Part shown: positions 1 through 8,413 of the stretch, piece by piece
Position numbering within the stretch: position 1 is the first letter of the stretch
Layout of the letters: each line of letters opens with the position of its first letter
NCBI RefSeq assembly: GCF_001578185.1
Contig: NZ_CP011008.1
Coordinates: 1,454,001 to 1,518,000, forward strand
Reading direction: 5' to 3'
DNA: 64,000 nucleotides
DNA from: Peribacillus simplex
GTDB taxonomy: Bacteria > Bacillota > Bacilli > Bacillales > DSM-1321
The notes under the pieces: model-generated
The model's database searches: none
Told to the model about the DNA's origin: nothing
What the model saw: only the letters and a program-made list of their open reading frames with translations
Translations under genes and position numbers: made by a program

Positions 1-267
1 AGGAAAAGACAATGGATCCTTTATTTTTACCCATGCTTAGCTTTCTTTATTATAGTGTTATATTCCTCTATATGGTAAGGGAGTGTCGGTAAAATACTCC
101 TGAATATTAAAGTGACGGATTTATATGGAGAACGAATCGGGTTTGGAAGGGCTGCAGGGCGTTATTTTGCAACGATCCTATCAGGTATGATCATTTATAT
201 TGGTTATATCATGGCAGCGTTTACGTCGAAGAAACAGGCACTTCACGATATGATTGCGGAATGGTAA
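1..267 (+). pseudogene. RDD-family membrane protein, 3' part, interrupted by an in-frame stop
   Basis: The frame that ends at the TAA at 265-267 reads an RDD-type C-terminus: a VGKILLNIKVTD block, then GERIGFGRAAGRYFA, a membrane segment and KQALHDMIAEW. The same frame is open from the window edge and encodes a hydrophobic segment, but a TAA at 76-78 splits the two parts. The position of the stop fits a glutamine codon (CAA to TAA) just before the conserved G-S/T-V/L-G-K motif. The 5' end lies outside the window. RDD proteins are small integral membrane proteins of mostly unknown function; some act in Na+ or compatible-solute tolerance. A sequencing error is the main alternative. Confidence 0.6.
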
Positions 268-288
268 TGGTAAAAAAATGAGCTTGGT

Positions 289-319
289 AAAAAGGGGACC
301 TGTATGGGTCCCTTTTTTG
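289..319 (+). terminator. Rho-independent terminator after the RDD gene
   Basis: A stem of AAAGGGGACC against GGTCCCTTTT with a short loop is followed by a T run. It sits 25 bases after the RDD stop codon. Confidence 0.75.
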
Positions 320-511
320 TTTGGCCTTAATAGATAAACACATCTTGATCCTTTTTTATCATTGCGCTAAACAAAAGACAAAATTAACCGAATTATTAGG
401 TATGTGTTGATGATAAAAAAACATGATAGGTCCATGTAACTGACAAGCAGGATTTTTATGCTGGTTAAAAGATTTAGGGAATTATAAAAAGTAAGAGAAG
501 GGCGAGATGAA

Positions 512-1414
512 ATGGAAACTAATAAAGGGATATTACTGGAAAGTGGTACAAATGAGCTGGAGATAGTGGAATTCGGCATCGGTAAAAATAAATTCGGCAT
601 TAACGTAATTAAGGTGAAAGAAATCATTAATCCTGTTCCTATCACGCTTGTACCTCATTCCCATCCAAATGTGGAGGGGATCATTGAGCTTCGCGAAGAA
701 GTCCTGCCGGTTGTGAATGTAGCGGATGCTTTAGGATTTCCGCCATCTGAAACCCCTGAGCAGGATAAATTCATATTCGCTGAATTCAATCAGCAAAAAG
801 TGGTTTTCCATGTTCACACTGTAACACAGATCCATCGTATTTCCTGGTCTCAAATAGAGAAGCCTTCGGATATGTATCAAGGGCTTGAAAGTCAGATTAT
901 CGGAGTAATAAAATTAAAAAGCGAAATGGTACTGTTACTCGATTTTGAAAAAATAGTGGTCGAAATCAATCCGGAATCGGGAATAAACATTCAGCAGGTT
1001 AAAAAGCTTGGTAGCCGACAAAACTCAGATAAGAAAATCCTGATTGCAGAAGATTCTCCATTACTGAGAAAGCTGCTTTTAGATACATTGACGGAAGCTG
1101 GATTCAAGTACTTGGAGTTTTATGAAAATGGACTTGATGCAATTAATTATCTGGAGAATTTGATTGATTCAGGAAAGGCCGAAAAAGAAGTGCAACTTGT
1201 GATTACCGATATTGAGATGCCCCAAATGGATGGTCATCATTTGACTAAAAGAATAAAGGAAAGCGGTGAACTCGCAGTATTGCCGGTGATTATTTTCTCT
1301 TCCTTGATTACGGACAGCCTGCGTCATAAAGGGCAGGTCGTAGGGGCTGACGCCCAAATCAGCAAACCCGAAATTGCTGAGCTAATAAAATTGATAGACA
1401 GGTTTATATTATAA
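512..1414 (+). CDS. cheV: Chemotaxis coupling protein CheV (CheW domain + receiver)
   Basis: This 300-residue protein has an N-terminal CheW-like domain (about 1-155) that begins with the CheV signature LLESGTNELEIVEF. A C-terminal response-regulator receiver domain (about 175-298) follows, with an acidic ILIAEDS pocket, a phosphoacceptor in LVITDIEMPQMDG and the SKPEI lysine. CheV couples chemoreceptors to CheA and contributes to adaptation by phosphorylation. The length is usual for Bacillus CheV (about 300 residues). The start is the ATG after GAAGGGCGAG. It is transcribed alone and shares a two-way terminator with convergent ykyB, the same pairing as in B. subtilis. Confidence 0.95.
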   Translation: METNKGILLESGTNELEIVEFGIGKNKFGINVIKVKEIINPVPITLVPHSHPNVEGIIELREEVLPVVNVADALGFPPSETPEQDKFIFAEFNQQKVVFHVHTVTQIHRISWSQIEKPSDMYQGLESQIIGVIKLKSEMVLLLDFEKIVVEINPESGINIQQVKKLGSRQNSDKKILIAEDSPLLRKLLLDTLTEAGFKYLEFYENGLDAINYLENLIDSGKAEKEVQLVITDIEMPQMDGHHLTKRIKESGELAVLPVIIFSSLITDSLRHKGQVVGADAQISKPEIAELIKLIDRFIL

Positions 1415-1420
1415 ATGTGA

Positions 1421-1456
1421 AAACGGGCCGATGAGGCATTACCTCACGGCCCGTTT
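1421..1456. terminator. Bidirectional terminator between cheV and ykyB
   Basis: A long GC-rich stem, AAACGGGCCG plus TGAGG against CCTCA plus CGGCCCGTTT, has A and T runs on its two sides. It can end both convergent transcripts. Confidence 0.85.
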
Positions 1457-1476
1457 GATTTATCCGGAATTCTTAC

Positions 1477-1983
1477 TTAATACTTGGAACCTTTTCCTAA
1501 AAAGGAGGATGGGAATGGATTGTGAAAAGGTTGCTTGACCGACCCGCGCCCGTAAGCCCTTTTCTCGGTATTGGTTGGGGTCGGTTGTTTTTCACCTGCT
1601 TGTCCAACGTAAGATTGCAGGATTTGTTTGGCCTTGGATAATGACAACGCAGCTTTAGGATTACGTATGGATGCTGCCCGGCTGCCGAGGTGGGGTAGTT
1701 TTTTCAAATCTTCCTTAGTGGGAGGCAGATGAAAAACATATGATCCGCATTCGACAATCACGTCGGATTGTTGTGCTGCAAAGCGAGGGTTATCAGAGAA
1801 ATGAAGTCCAATCTTCTTCGCTTTTCCTTCTTGCATAAGCTTGCTTAATGCGAGCCGTTTCAAATTATACAAATTTTTAGGCTCCAACGCAGTTTTTGCG
1901 TGCTTATTAACAATAAACACGGCTTGGGCAAGGGAGTTAATCGAAAACTCATCCCTTTCAGAATGTCCTTTCGTTTGGTTCAT
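1477..1983 (-). CDS. ykyB: YkyB family protein
   Basis: This 168-residue protein matches the YkyB family by its N-terminal core (FSINSLAQAVFIVNKHAKTA) and a VFHLPPTKEDLKKLPHLG block. It is soluble, without a signal peptide or membrane segment, and the last 30 residues are basic and low in complexity. The ATG follows an AAAGGAGTTTCC ribosome binding site. It lies next to cheV as in B. subtilis, where it has no established function. Family membership is clear; no biochemical role can be read from the sequence. Confidence 0.88.
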   Translation of the reverse strand: MNQTKGHSERDEFSINSLAQAVFIVNKHAKTALEPKNLYNLKRLALSKLMQEGKAKKIGLHFSDNPRFAAQQSDVIVECGSYVFHLPPTKEDLKKLPHLGSRAASIRNPKAALSLSKAKQILQSYVGQAGEKQPTPTNTEKRAYGRGSVKQPFHNPFPSSFLGKGSKY

Positions 1984-2232
1984 TATGGAAACTCCTTTTC
2001 TTAATAAGGTTAGAAGGGCATTGCAGACTCCTTCAATAAAAACCTGTTTTTATAATGGGTGAAATATAGACGTGTGCCAATAAGGCAAGAAATAGTTAAA
2101 AATTAATGCATGTACATATCTAGGCTATGACAATCATTTCCCAACACTTTACCATCTATGCATTTCATATTATACCACTTCAAAATATATAAGGAAGTAA
2201 AATTCAATCGGATGCCTTTTAAGCTTAGAAAA

Positions 2233-2256
2233 AGAAGGCGTTTAATGACGCCTTCT
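2233..2256 (-). terminator. Terminator of the Pro/Tyr-rich gene
   Basis: A perfect 8-bp stem AGAAGGCG/CGCCTTCT, read on the minus strand, ends in a TTTTTCT tail just after the stop at 2266. Confidence 0.75.
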
Positions 2257-2265
2257 GTCCAATCC

Positions 2266-2622
2266 TTATCTAGTGTATATATTGATATTTTCGGATACTC
2301 CAGCCTGTGCGCCGAATTGTTGTTGCTGGTAGCCCTGAAAACCTTGATAAGCAGGGTAAGCAGGGTAAGCAGGATAAGGAGGGTAAGCGGGTGGAAATGG
2401 GGGAGGATATGGAGCGTAGACTGGTGGACGGTTATTGAATAGCAACGGTCCAATTGCCAATCCTGCAACAAAAGCTACAGGCGCCAATAGAGGAAAGAAA
2501 GGAAAGAAGCGCTCGTCATTCCAATATTCAGGTCCATATTCATTCCCATATGCATTTCTATATTCGTTCTGTAGCATCAGGGTTTGTGGATAGTGGTAGT
2601 AAGGAAAATGCTGTACTTGCAT
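2266..2622 (-). CDS. Small Pro/Tyr-rich protein with a hydrophobic centre, unknown function
   Basis: This is a 118-residue protein. The first 45 residues are polar and rich in Tyr and Asn. Residues about 45-62 form one hydrophobic stretch (PVAFVAGLAIGPLLF). The C-terminal half is a Pro/Tyr/Ala region with tandem PAY-P repeats, then Gln-rich sequence. A strong GAAAAGGAGG site and a downstream U-tailed hairpin support it as a real single-gene unit; long open frames overlapping it on both strands come from the repeat and lack such signals. The composition resembles small spore-coat or surface proteins of Bacillaceae, but I recognise no named family. Confidence 0.7.
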   Translation of the reverse strand: MQVQHFPYYHYPQTLMLQNEYRNAYGNEYGPEYWNDERFFPFFPLLAPVAFVAGLAIGPLLFNNRPPVYAPYPPPFPPAYPPYPAYPAYPAYQGFQGYQQQQFGAQAGVSENINIYTR

Positions 2623-2739
2623 AATTAGCCTCCTTTTCTCTAATTCTTTACATAGTATGGATTTTTTTTAGAAAAGAGCCTGTTTCATCTTAATCTGTTA
2701 TAATGAATCTACTTGTGAGAAAAATTTGGGGTGACTGTA

Positions 2740-3120
2740 ATGGATCGGTTAAAAAGCTTTATTGCCGTCGGTTTCGGAGGAGCAGCGGGAGCGTTATTGC
2801 GTTATTGCGTAATCTTGACCACTGCCCATTCCTTCTTCCCGTTTGGAACCCTCTTAATAAATATAGTAGGCAGCTTTTTACTTGGCATGATAAGTGGCTA
2901 TTTTGCCTCAAAAAAGAAATCGTATGTTTTTTTGGCTCTGGGAAGCGGGTTTTGCGGCGGTTTCACCACGATGTCCACGTTTTCCCAAGAAATGGTGAAT
3001 CTATTACAGACTTCTCTGCCATTTGCAGGACTGTATCTTGTGTCCACGCTTTTATTTGGTTTGGTCGCCGGTTTCCTCGGACTGTGCCTTTCTAATATAA
3101 GGAGAGGTGAGACCTTATGA
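2740..3120 (+). CDS. crcB1: Fluoride ion channel CrcB/Fluc, first subunit
   Basis: A 126-residue four-helix membrane protein that exports fluoride. The family signature GFCGGFTTMSTFS lies near residue 72, and GTLLINIVGSF and GALLRY are also typical. The ATG at 2740 is preferred because GGGGTGA lies at the right distance; a GTG at 2731 would add three residues. The gene overlaps crcB2 by four bases (ATGA). Two adjacent crcB genes are the usual sign of a heterodimer of oppositely inserted subunits. I found no crcB-motif (fluoride) riboswitch upstream; a TATAAT at 2699-2704 may be the -10 element. Confidence 0.92.
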   Translation: MDRLKSFIAVGFGGAAGALLRYCVILTTAHSFFPFGTLLINIVGSFLLGMISGYFASKKKSYVFLALGSGFCGGFTTMSTFSQEMVNLLQTSLPFAGLYLVSTLLFGLVAGFLGLCLSNIRRGETL

Positions 3121-3479
3121 TAGAATTTTTTTCAGTTTTTATAGGAGGCTTTTTTGGAGCATCCTCTAGATATGTCTTACAGATTATTTTTAATAGGCTA
3201 TTGCCAGGTGCCTCATTACCCATTAGTATTTTACTGATTAACCTTATAGGATCTTTCGGTTTAGGAATGGCATTTCCACAGAAAGAAAGCTGGGCTTTAT
3301 CTTTACAAGTTTTCATTACAATAGGTTTCTTAGGAGCTTTTACGACCTTTTCCACGTTCAGTATGGAAACACTAGAACTTATTAGAAAACACCGTTATAT
3401 AGATAGTCTTATCTATATAACGGTGTCGGTTATAGGTTGTATCGGAACTTTCCTGTGTGGCTACTTAAGCATGTTATGA
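3117..3479 (+). CDS. crcB2: Fluoride ion channel CrcB/Fluc, second subunit
   Basis: A 120-residue four-helix CrcB homologue with GASSRY near the N-terminus, ILLINLIGSFGLG and the signature GFLGAFTTFSTFS. It is translationally coupled to crcB1 by a four-base overlap, so the pair probably makes a heterodimeric channel. The last quarter of the gene holds a 17-bp perfect inverted repeat (3389-3426) encoding HRYIDSLIYITV; this is unusual inside a coding region. No clear terminator follows. Confidence 0.92.
   Translation: MIEFFSVFIGGFFGASSRYVLQIIFNRLLPGASLPISILLINLIGSFGLGMAFPQKESWALSLQVFITIGFLGAFTTFSTFSMETLELIRKHRYIDSLIYITVSVIGCIGTFLCGYLSML
3389..3426. repeat. 17-bp perfect inverted repeat inside crcB2
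   Basis: The arms ACACCGTTATATAGATA (3389-3405) and its exact reverse complement (3410-3426) are separated by only GTCT. The repeat lies within the crcB2 frame, about 50 bases before its stop codon. Confidence 0.9.
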
Positions 3480-3649
3480 CTTTATGCCGCTTACCTATGT
3501 TTGCTGGTAAAAAAAACCTGGTTTTCTCAGATATACATCTAATGCTATAATTCATAAGAATACATTACAAATGATTTATGGAACAAGTTGTTTTAGTCGC
3601 ACAGGTTTTGTTAATAAGTCTGGCGGTTTTCCCCTGTGTTCTTTTCTTA

Positions 3650-4513
3650 TCATTTTTCGGCTTGGAATTCGTAAACCGTCAACTCAGGACGCGAAAGAAA
3701 ACGATAAGGGAGCCGGGTAGTGCCAAGCCCTCTATTAACATGTAACGTTAACGAATCGATTTCATACGTGCCTTCTCGGTACTTTTCAGCGTATGGGGGA
3801 GTTACAAGTGCTCCGGCAAAGGGAATTTGTACTTGGCCCCCATGACTGTGACCGCTTATTTGATACTGGATGTCGTAAGTCCTTGATATGTCGGCAAGGT
3901 CAGGAGCATGCGAAAGCATAATGGTGAACACTTCTTCTGGAATGCCTGAAAGGGCTTTTTCAAAATCCGGTTTTCCAAGCATAGCATCATCAACCCCGGC
4001 AATGAATATTTCTTCTGCCGTTAATAAGGTAATCTTAGTCGAGGTATTTTGCAGCATGGTAAAATGAGATTTATTCATGATATCGCTGTAAATTTCCGAG
4101 CCATATCCCCCATGATCATGGTTGCCATAGATGCTGAATTTTCCAAGCGGCGCTTTGAGCTGATTCAAAACAGGAGGGATTTTCTGTTGAGCCTTGTATT
4201 TATTAGGCTGGTCCATTAAATCTCCGGTAAATAAAATAACATCCGGGTCGAGTTGGTTTATCTTATTGACAATTGCTTGTAAATCTTTAAGCTGAAATTG
4301 AAAACCTAAATGAGTATCACTGAATTGGACCATTTTCATGCCATGGAAACCTTCAGGGATAAGGGGATGTCGAATGATTTTATGCTTGGTTTCTAACCAT
4401 TTCGGCTCCAAATTATGGGCATAATAGCTGCCGCCAATACCTAAACCGGTTAAGGTAGCCAATGTACCAAGGCTTTTTTTTAAAAATGTTCTTCTGGATA
4501 TGGGTTTATTCAA
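3650..4513 (-). CDS. ykuE: Metallophosphoesterase YkuE with a Tat signal
   Basis: A calcineurin-like phosphoesterase: metal-binding motifs FSDTHLG, GDLMD, GNHDHGG, LSHAPD and SGHSHGGQ follow in the family order. The N-terminus carries a twin-arginine signal (SRRTFLKK) and a hydrophobic stretch, so it is exported folded; B. subtilis YkuE is a known TatAyCy substrate bound to the cell wall. I prefer the TTG at 4513 because the GATAGG site is about 9 bases upstream; an in-frame TTG at 4522 abuts that site. The protein is then 287 residues. It is transcribed away from the SLC13 gene. Confidence 0.9.
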   Translation of the reverse strand: MNKPISRRTFLKKSLGTLATLTGLGIGGSYYAHNLEPKWLETKHKIIRHPLIPEGFHGMKMVQFSDTHLGFQFQLKDLQAIVNKINQLDPDVILFTGDLMDQPNKYKAQQKIPPVLNQLKAPLGKFSIYGNHDHGGYGSEIYSDIMNKSHFTMLQNTSTKITLLTAEEIFIAGVDDAMLGKPDFEKALSGIPEEVFTIMLSHAPDLADISRTYDIQYQISGHSHGGQVQIPFAGALVTPPYAEKYREGTYEIDSLTLHVNRGLGTTRLPYRFLSRPELTVYEFQAEK

Positions 4514-4676
4514 ATTAATCAACCTATCTAATATAAAAATGTTACTTCCTCATACTAACAAACAATATTCATAAAATGAAGAAAATATCTTCTGTACGCA
4601 CATGAAAAACATGTAAACTGGGGTTTAATGAAACCGTATCCGGTTTGAAATTGAACATCTATACGGAGGTAACATG

Positions 4677-6533
4677 ATGACCGAACCAATGTTTATTACA
4701 CTGATTATACTTCTATGCGCCATTGCGCTTTTTATACAAGGAAAATTCCGCGCAGATTTAATTGCACTTAGTGGACTTTCCATACTTGGTTTACTGGGGA
4801 TACTTACATTGGATGAGCTAGTGGCCGGGTTTGCGAATCAAGCGGTGATCATGCTGGCTGGGCTATTTATCGTCGGTGCCGGCCTTTTAAATACAGGAAT
4901 CGTGGAAAAGGCAGGAAATAAGTTGTTAGGTTTATGCGGGGGCAGTGAATGGAAATCGCTGCTTATCGTCATGCTTACAGCTGGAATATTAAGTGCGTTT
5001 TTAAGTGGAACGGGCATTGTTTCCATACTGCTTCCGCTCGTTATGAGCATGGCTTTACAACAAAAAACAAGTCCGACAAGGTATTTATTGCCCCTTGCCT
5101 ATGCAAGCAGCATTGGCGGACTATTAACACTTACCGGTACACCCTCCAATATGGTCGTTGCTGATGTATTACGGCAAAACGGAATAGGAACATTATCATT
5201 TTTTGACTTTACACCAGTGGGCTTAATCGCTTTTGCAGCAGGATTATTGTTCATGTTGACACTTGGGCGCCTGTTACTACCCGAGAAAACGATTGCCGCG
5301 AACAATAGTGTCAAGGGACTGTCAGCAGGGGAGCTTGCCGGCATGTACAAAGTGTATGACCGATTGCATTATCTGCATATACCCGCTACTTCCGATATTG
5401 TTGGGGAAAGGCTGTCAGACCTTCAGCTTCCTATCCAGTATGAATTGACTTTGATTGAAATTCAGCGGAAGCCAAAGGATAAGCAATTGCCGCTGTTGCA
5501 AAGACAGCTGACGATTCCAGCCAGAGCGGATGAAGTTCTTCATCCTGAAGATATCATTTTGGTGTTTGGGGAAGAAGAAGCAGTTGAGAGATTGGCACTT
5601 AACTATGAACTGGAGTTTAAGCATTTCAATACCGAACAAATAAAAAAACATTTTCTAAGCAGTAGATTTGGATTGACGGAAATATTGATCGTTCCGAATT
5701 CGGATTATGAAAACCAGACCTTGATAGATGTGCATTTTCGTGAGAAATACCAATGTAATGTGCTGGCAATCAATCGGAATGGTGAATATATTCAAGCGGA
5801 TGTCGGTACGGAACGTCTGAAACCGGGGGATGCAATCCTGATACATGGAGAATGGGAGAACATTGAGAGGATATCCTCGGATTTACAGGATGTCATCGTT
5901 ATTGGCAGTACTTCGGAAGACGGCTCTCCGGTCAACTCCAAAGGTAAAACATGGATTGCCTTGGGCATCACTGCATTGATGGTCATTCTTTTATCGATGG
6001 AGTCAATCCCTGCTGTGCTATCAGTATTGACGGCCGCATTGTTGATGGTAATCACTGGCTGTGTCCGTTCGATGGAAGATGCTTACCAAAAGATTAACTG
6101 GGAACCTGTTCTATTGATCGCCGCCATGTTCGGAATAACGGCAGCATTGGATAATACGGGTGGAGTAAGAATGATAAGTGATTGGCTGGCCGTTCTATTC
6201 AGTAATATCGGGGCACATGGCATATTAGCTTTCTTTTACCTCCTGACACTTATCCTAAGCCAATTCATCCCGTATGGAGCAGCCACGGTAATCATGACGC
6301 CCATTGCCCTGACGTCTGCAGTGAATCAAGGAATCGATCCTCTTCCTGTATTTTTATGCCTTGCAGTTGCAGGCAGTTTGGCGTTATCCACGCCTAGGGT
6401 TGCCACTACAAATGCGCTTGTCATGACAGCAGGTGATTACAAGTATAAGGACTTTATCGTGATCGGGATATCCATACAGATCTTCATCGGCGTTATCATG
6501 GTGATAACCATCCCATGGTTCTTCCCTTTTTAA
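4677..6533 (+). CDS. SLC13-family anion permease with two TrkA-C (RCK_C) domains
   Basis: A 618-residue permease. About 200 N-terminal and 190 C-terminal residues form hydrophobic transport halves, including the SNMV-type hairpin LTGTPSNMVVADVL. Between them are two soluble RCK_C-like domains (about 215-300 and 320-400) that probably bind a regulatory ligand. The architecture matches the E. coli YfbS type. The substrate cannot be told from the sequence: di/tricarboxylates, sulfate and other anions are all possible. GGAGGT lies six bases before the ATG at 4677, which favours it over the ATG three bases earlier. It is monocistronic with a strong terminator. Confidence 0.85.
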   Translation: MTEPMFITLIILLCAIALFIQGKFRADLIALSGLSILGLLGILTLDELVAGFANQAVIMLAGLFIVGAGLLNTGIVEKAGNKLLGLCGGSEWKSLLIVMLTAGILSAFLSGTGIVSILLPLVMSMALQQKTSPTRYLLPLAYASSIGGLLTLTGTPSNMVVADVLRQNGIGTLSFFDFTPVGLIAFAAGLLFMLTLGRLLLPEKTIAANNSVKGLSAGELAGMYKVYDRLHYLHIPATSDIVGERLSDLQLPIQYELTLIEIQRKPKDKQLPLLQRQLTIPARADEVLHPEDIILVFGEEEAVERLALNYELEFKHFNTEQIKKHFLSSRFGLTEILIVPNSDYENQTLIDVHFREKYQCNVLAINRNGEYIQADVGTERLKPGDAILIHGEWENIERISSDLQDVIVIGSTSEDGSPVNSKGKTWIALGITALMVILLSMESIPAVLSVLTAALLMVITGCVRSMEDAYQKINWEPVLLIAAMFGITAALDNTGGVRMISDWLAVLFSNIGAHGILAFFYLLTLILSQFIPYGAATVIMTPIALTSAVNQGIDPLPVFLCLAVAGSLALSTPRVATTNALVMTAGDYKYKDFIVIGISIQIFIGVIMVITIPWFFPF

Positions 6534-6542
6534 TTAGTCATT

Positions 6543-6573
6543 AAGGCATTGTTCGATTTATGAACAATGCCTT
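6543..6573 (+). terminator. Terminator of the SLC13 permease gene
   Basis: A perfect 12-bp stem AAGGCATTGTTC/GAACAATGCCTT with a seven-base loop is followed by TTTTC. Confidence 0.85.
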
Positions 6574-6651
6574 TTCGACGAGGAATCGTTTAATTTCCTT
6601 CAAAAATCATGACTGAAAAAAGAGTTATGTTGTAGGAATTAAAATTATATA

Positions 6652-6680
6652 TTATCAATACTAGAAACTAATGGTATAAT
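6652..6680 (+). promoter_or_regulatory. Candidate sigma-A promoter of ykuI
   Basis: TTATCA and a perfect TATAAT are separated by 17 bases, ending 41 bases before the ykuI ATG. The -10 element is strong and the -35 weak. Confidence 0.55.
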
Positions 6681-6721
6681 TTTTGCATATTGGTGTTTCG
6701 TAATTAGGGGGAAGATGCATC

Positions 6722-7927
6722 ATGGATACAGAAAAAATATTGAAGAATTTAGACAGGGTGACACCATTCTTTCAACCGATTTTCAGTGCAGATCAACATC
6801 AGGTAATCGGATATGAAATTTTAGGGCGCTATGAGGAACAATCAGAATATAAAAGCCTTGGCCCTTTTTTTCACGATTCTGCAGTGCCGGAAGAGTACAG
6901 GGTGGAAGTGGATAATTACGTTCTTGAAATAGCCTTGGAAAGAATAAAAGACTATGGTGAAGATTTTCTTATCTTTATTAACAGAGATCCAAATTTGCTT
7001 ATGCTGGATCATGGCGAAGAATTCATGGAGATTTTACATCGTCATTTTCAACCGGAGGAAATGCACCGGATTGTGCTGGAATTATCAGACACGATCAGTC
7101 CGGAAAACTTAGACCCTTTGCAGCATGTGCTCGCTTATTTTAAAACATATGGGATTAAGATAGCTCTCGATCATTTAGGACAAGACACGCAATTGGACCG
7201 AATTGCACAAATTTCTCCGAATATTTTAAAAGTTAACCTGGACCAGCTTCGCATATCAGGTGGAGATGCCTATCAGGTCATACTGTTTTCTCTAAGCATG
7301 CTTGCGCGAAAAATAGGCGCCAATCTACTATTTGAGAACATTGAGTCTGAATACCAGCTCCGCTTTGCATGGAAAAACGGTGGACGATATTATCAAGGGT
7401 ATTTTTTGGCGAAACCGGAAGGTGAGTTCATCAATAAGGATTTATTGCGTGAAAAATTCCATCAAGAATGTCAGTCCTTCATTTCACTTGAGACCAAGAA
7501 GCTTGAAGCCGTTTATCAAAAGACTTCGCAATTCAACGAAAATATGCAAAGCTTCTTAAAACAGCAAAAGCGAGTTGGCTCCCATGAAGATTTTCTTCGT
7601 AGTTTGGCGAAAAAATTGGATTACATATGTTTTCGGCTTTATATTTGTGATGAAGAGGGGTATCAAAAATCACCCAATATCCTCCATAAGGACGGGCAAT
7701 GGTTAGTACAACCCAAATATATGAATAAAAATTGGAGCTGGAGACCTTATTTTCTCGAAAACATCGTAAAGATGCGTAATGAGAAGAAAGGAATTTTATC
7801 CGATTTATACAGTGATATCGAAACGGGAGAAACCATCCGGACCTTTTCGTATCCCCTGAATGATAAGGAATACATTTTCTTTGATCTTTCTTATAGTTAT
7901 TTATATGAAAATGAAGCCCTTTTATAG
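6722..7927 (+). CDS. ykuI: EAL-domain c-di-GMP-binding protein YkuI
   Basis: A 401-residue protein with an N-terminal EAL domain (about 1-245) and a C-terminal PAS-like YkuI_C domain (about 255-400). EAL appears as YEILGR, and the catalytic DDFGTG loop is degenerate (ALDHLGQD), as it is in B. subtilis YkuI. That homologue binds c-di-GMP and Ca2+ but had no clear phosphodiesterase activity, so this one is more likely a receptor than a degrader. The length is close to B. subtilis YkuI (407). The start follows GGGGGAAG. It sits upstream of ykuJ, as in B. subtilis, but four other genes lie between them here. Confidence 0.92.
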   Translation: MDTEKILKNLDRVTPFFQPIFSADQHQVIGYEILGRYEEQSEYKSLGPFFHDSAVPEEYRVEVDNYVLEIALERIKDYGEDFLIFINRDPNLLMLDHGEEFMEILHRHFQPEEMHRIVLELSDTISPENLDPLQHVLAYFKTYGIKIALDHLGQDTQLDRIAQISPNILKVNLDQLRISGGDAYQVILFSLSMLARKIGANLLFENIESEYQLRFAWKNGGRYYQGYFLAKPEGEFINKDLLREKFHQECQSFISLETKKLEAVYQKTSQFNENMQSFLKQQKRVGSHEDFLRSLAKKLDYICFRLYICDEEGYQKSPNILHKDGQWLVQPKYMNKNWSWRPYFLENIVKMRNEKKGILSDLYSDIETGETIRTFSYPLNDKEYIFFDLSYSYLYENEALL

Positions 7928-8002
7928 AAAAACGGTTCATGAATATAATCGCTTGAAGTGTGTAACGATAAGCAGAAATGATGCACTTGGAGGAGACATA
8001 TT

Positions 8003-8230
8003 TTGAGCACGTACATCTGGATTTTAATCATAATCGTTACAGTCATGGTGTTATATCTGCTCTTTTATACTTATTCTGTAGCAAGGGCACAGAAAGTGAA
8101 AGCCAGATATGATTCGACTATTGATGATTCGGTTAAAGAACATCCGTATTTAAAGAACCCGGTATTCGTTTCCCTTTTTGTCGGGACGGTTTTGGTTGCC
8201 GGTTTTATTTTTTACTATGCTTTTCAATAA
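8003..8230 (+). CDS. Small two-helix membrane protein, unknown
   Basis: A 75-residue protein with an N-terminal hydrophobic helix (about 4-24), a charged, probably cytosolic loop (about 28-52) and a second helix (about 53-73). It starts at TTG behind GGAGGAGACATA, a good ribosome binding site, and ends in its own terminator. I do not recognise the family. It lies 75 bases after ykuI on the same strand and could be cotranscribed with it, since no terminator separates them. Confidence 0.75.
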   Translation: MSTYIWILIIIVTVMVLYLLFYTYSVARAQKVKARYDSTIDDSVKEHPYLKNPVFVSLFVGTVLVAGFIFYYAFQ

Positions 8231-8241
8231 TTGTAAGAGGG

Positions 8242-8270
8242 AGATTTCAATTTCATGAAATCTTCTTTTT
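8242..8270 (+). terminator. Terminator after the two-helix protein
   Basis: The stem AGATTTCA/TGAAATCT is followed by TCTTTTTTT. Confidence 0.7.
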
Positions 8271-8413
8271 TTATTGTGAAGGAATGGGCAATGGTATCAA
8301 GGTATCCCGGAGAATTTGATTTTGTAGTTTGGCTTTGATTTTGACGGGTATTGAAAGGCATAGGCAAAAATCAGAACCATTAGGAGAAATTCTATAACTA
8401 GGAGATGATTGTA

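Noticed and set aside
2103..2471. Open frames on both strands overlapping the Pro/Tyr-rich gene
   Set aside because: They follow from the repeat and low stop-codon density; no ribosome binding site or terminator fits them.
2623..2739. Fluoride (crcB-motif) riboswitch before crcB1
   Set aside because: Neither the conserved GGNGAUGG-type start nor the pseudoknot elements are seen in the short leader.
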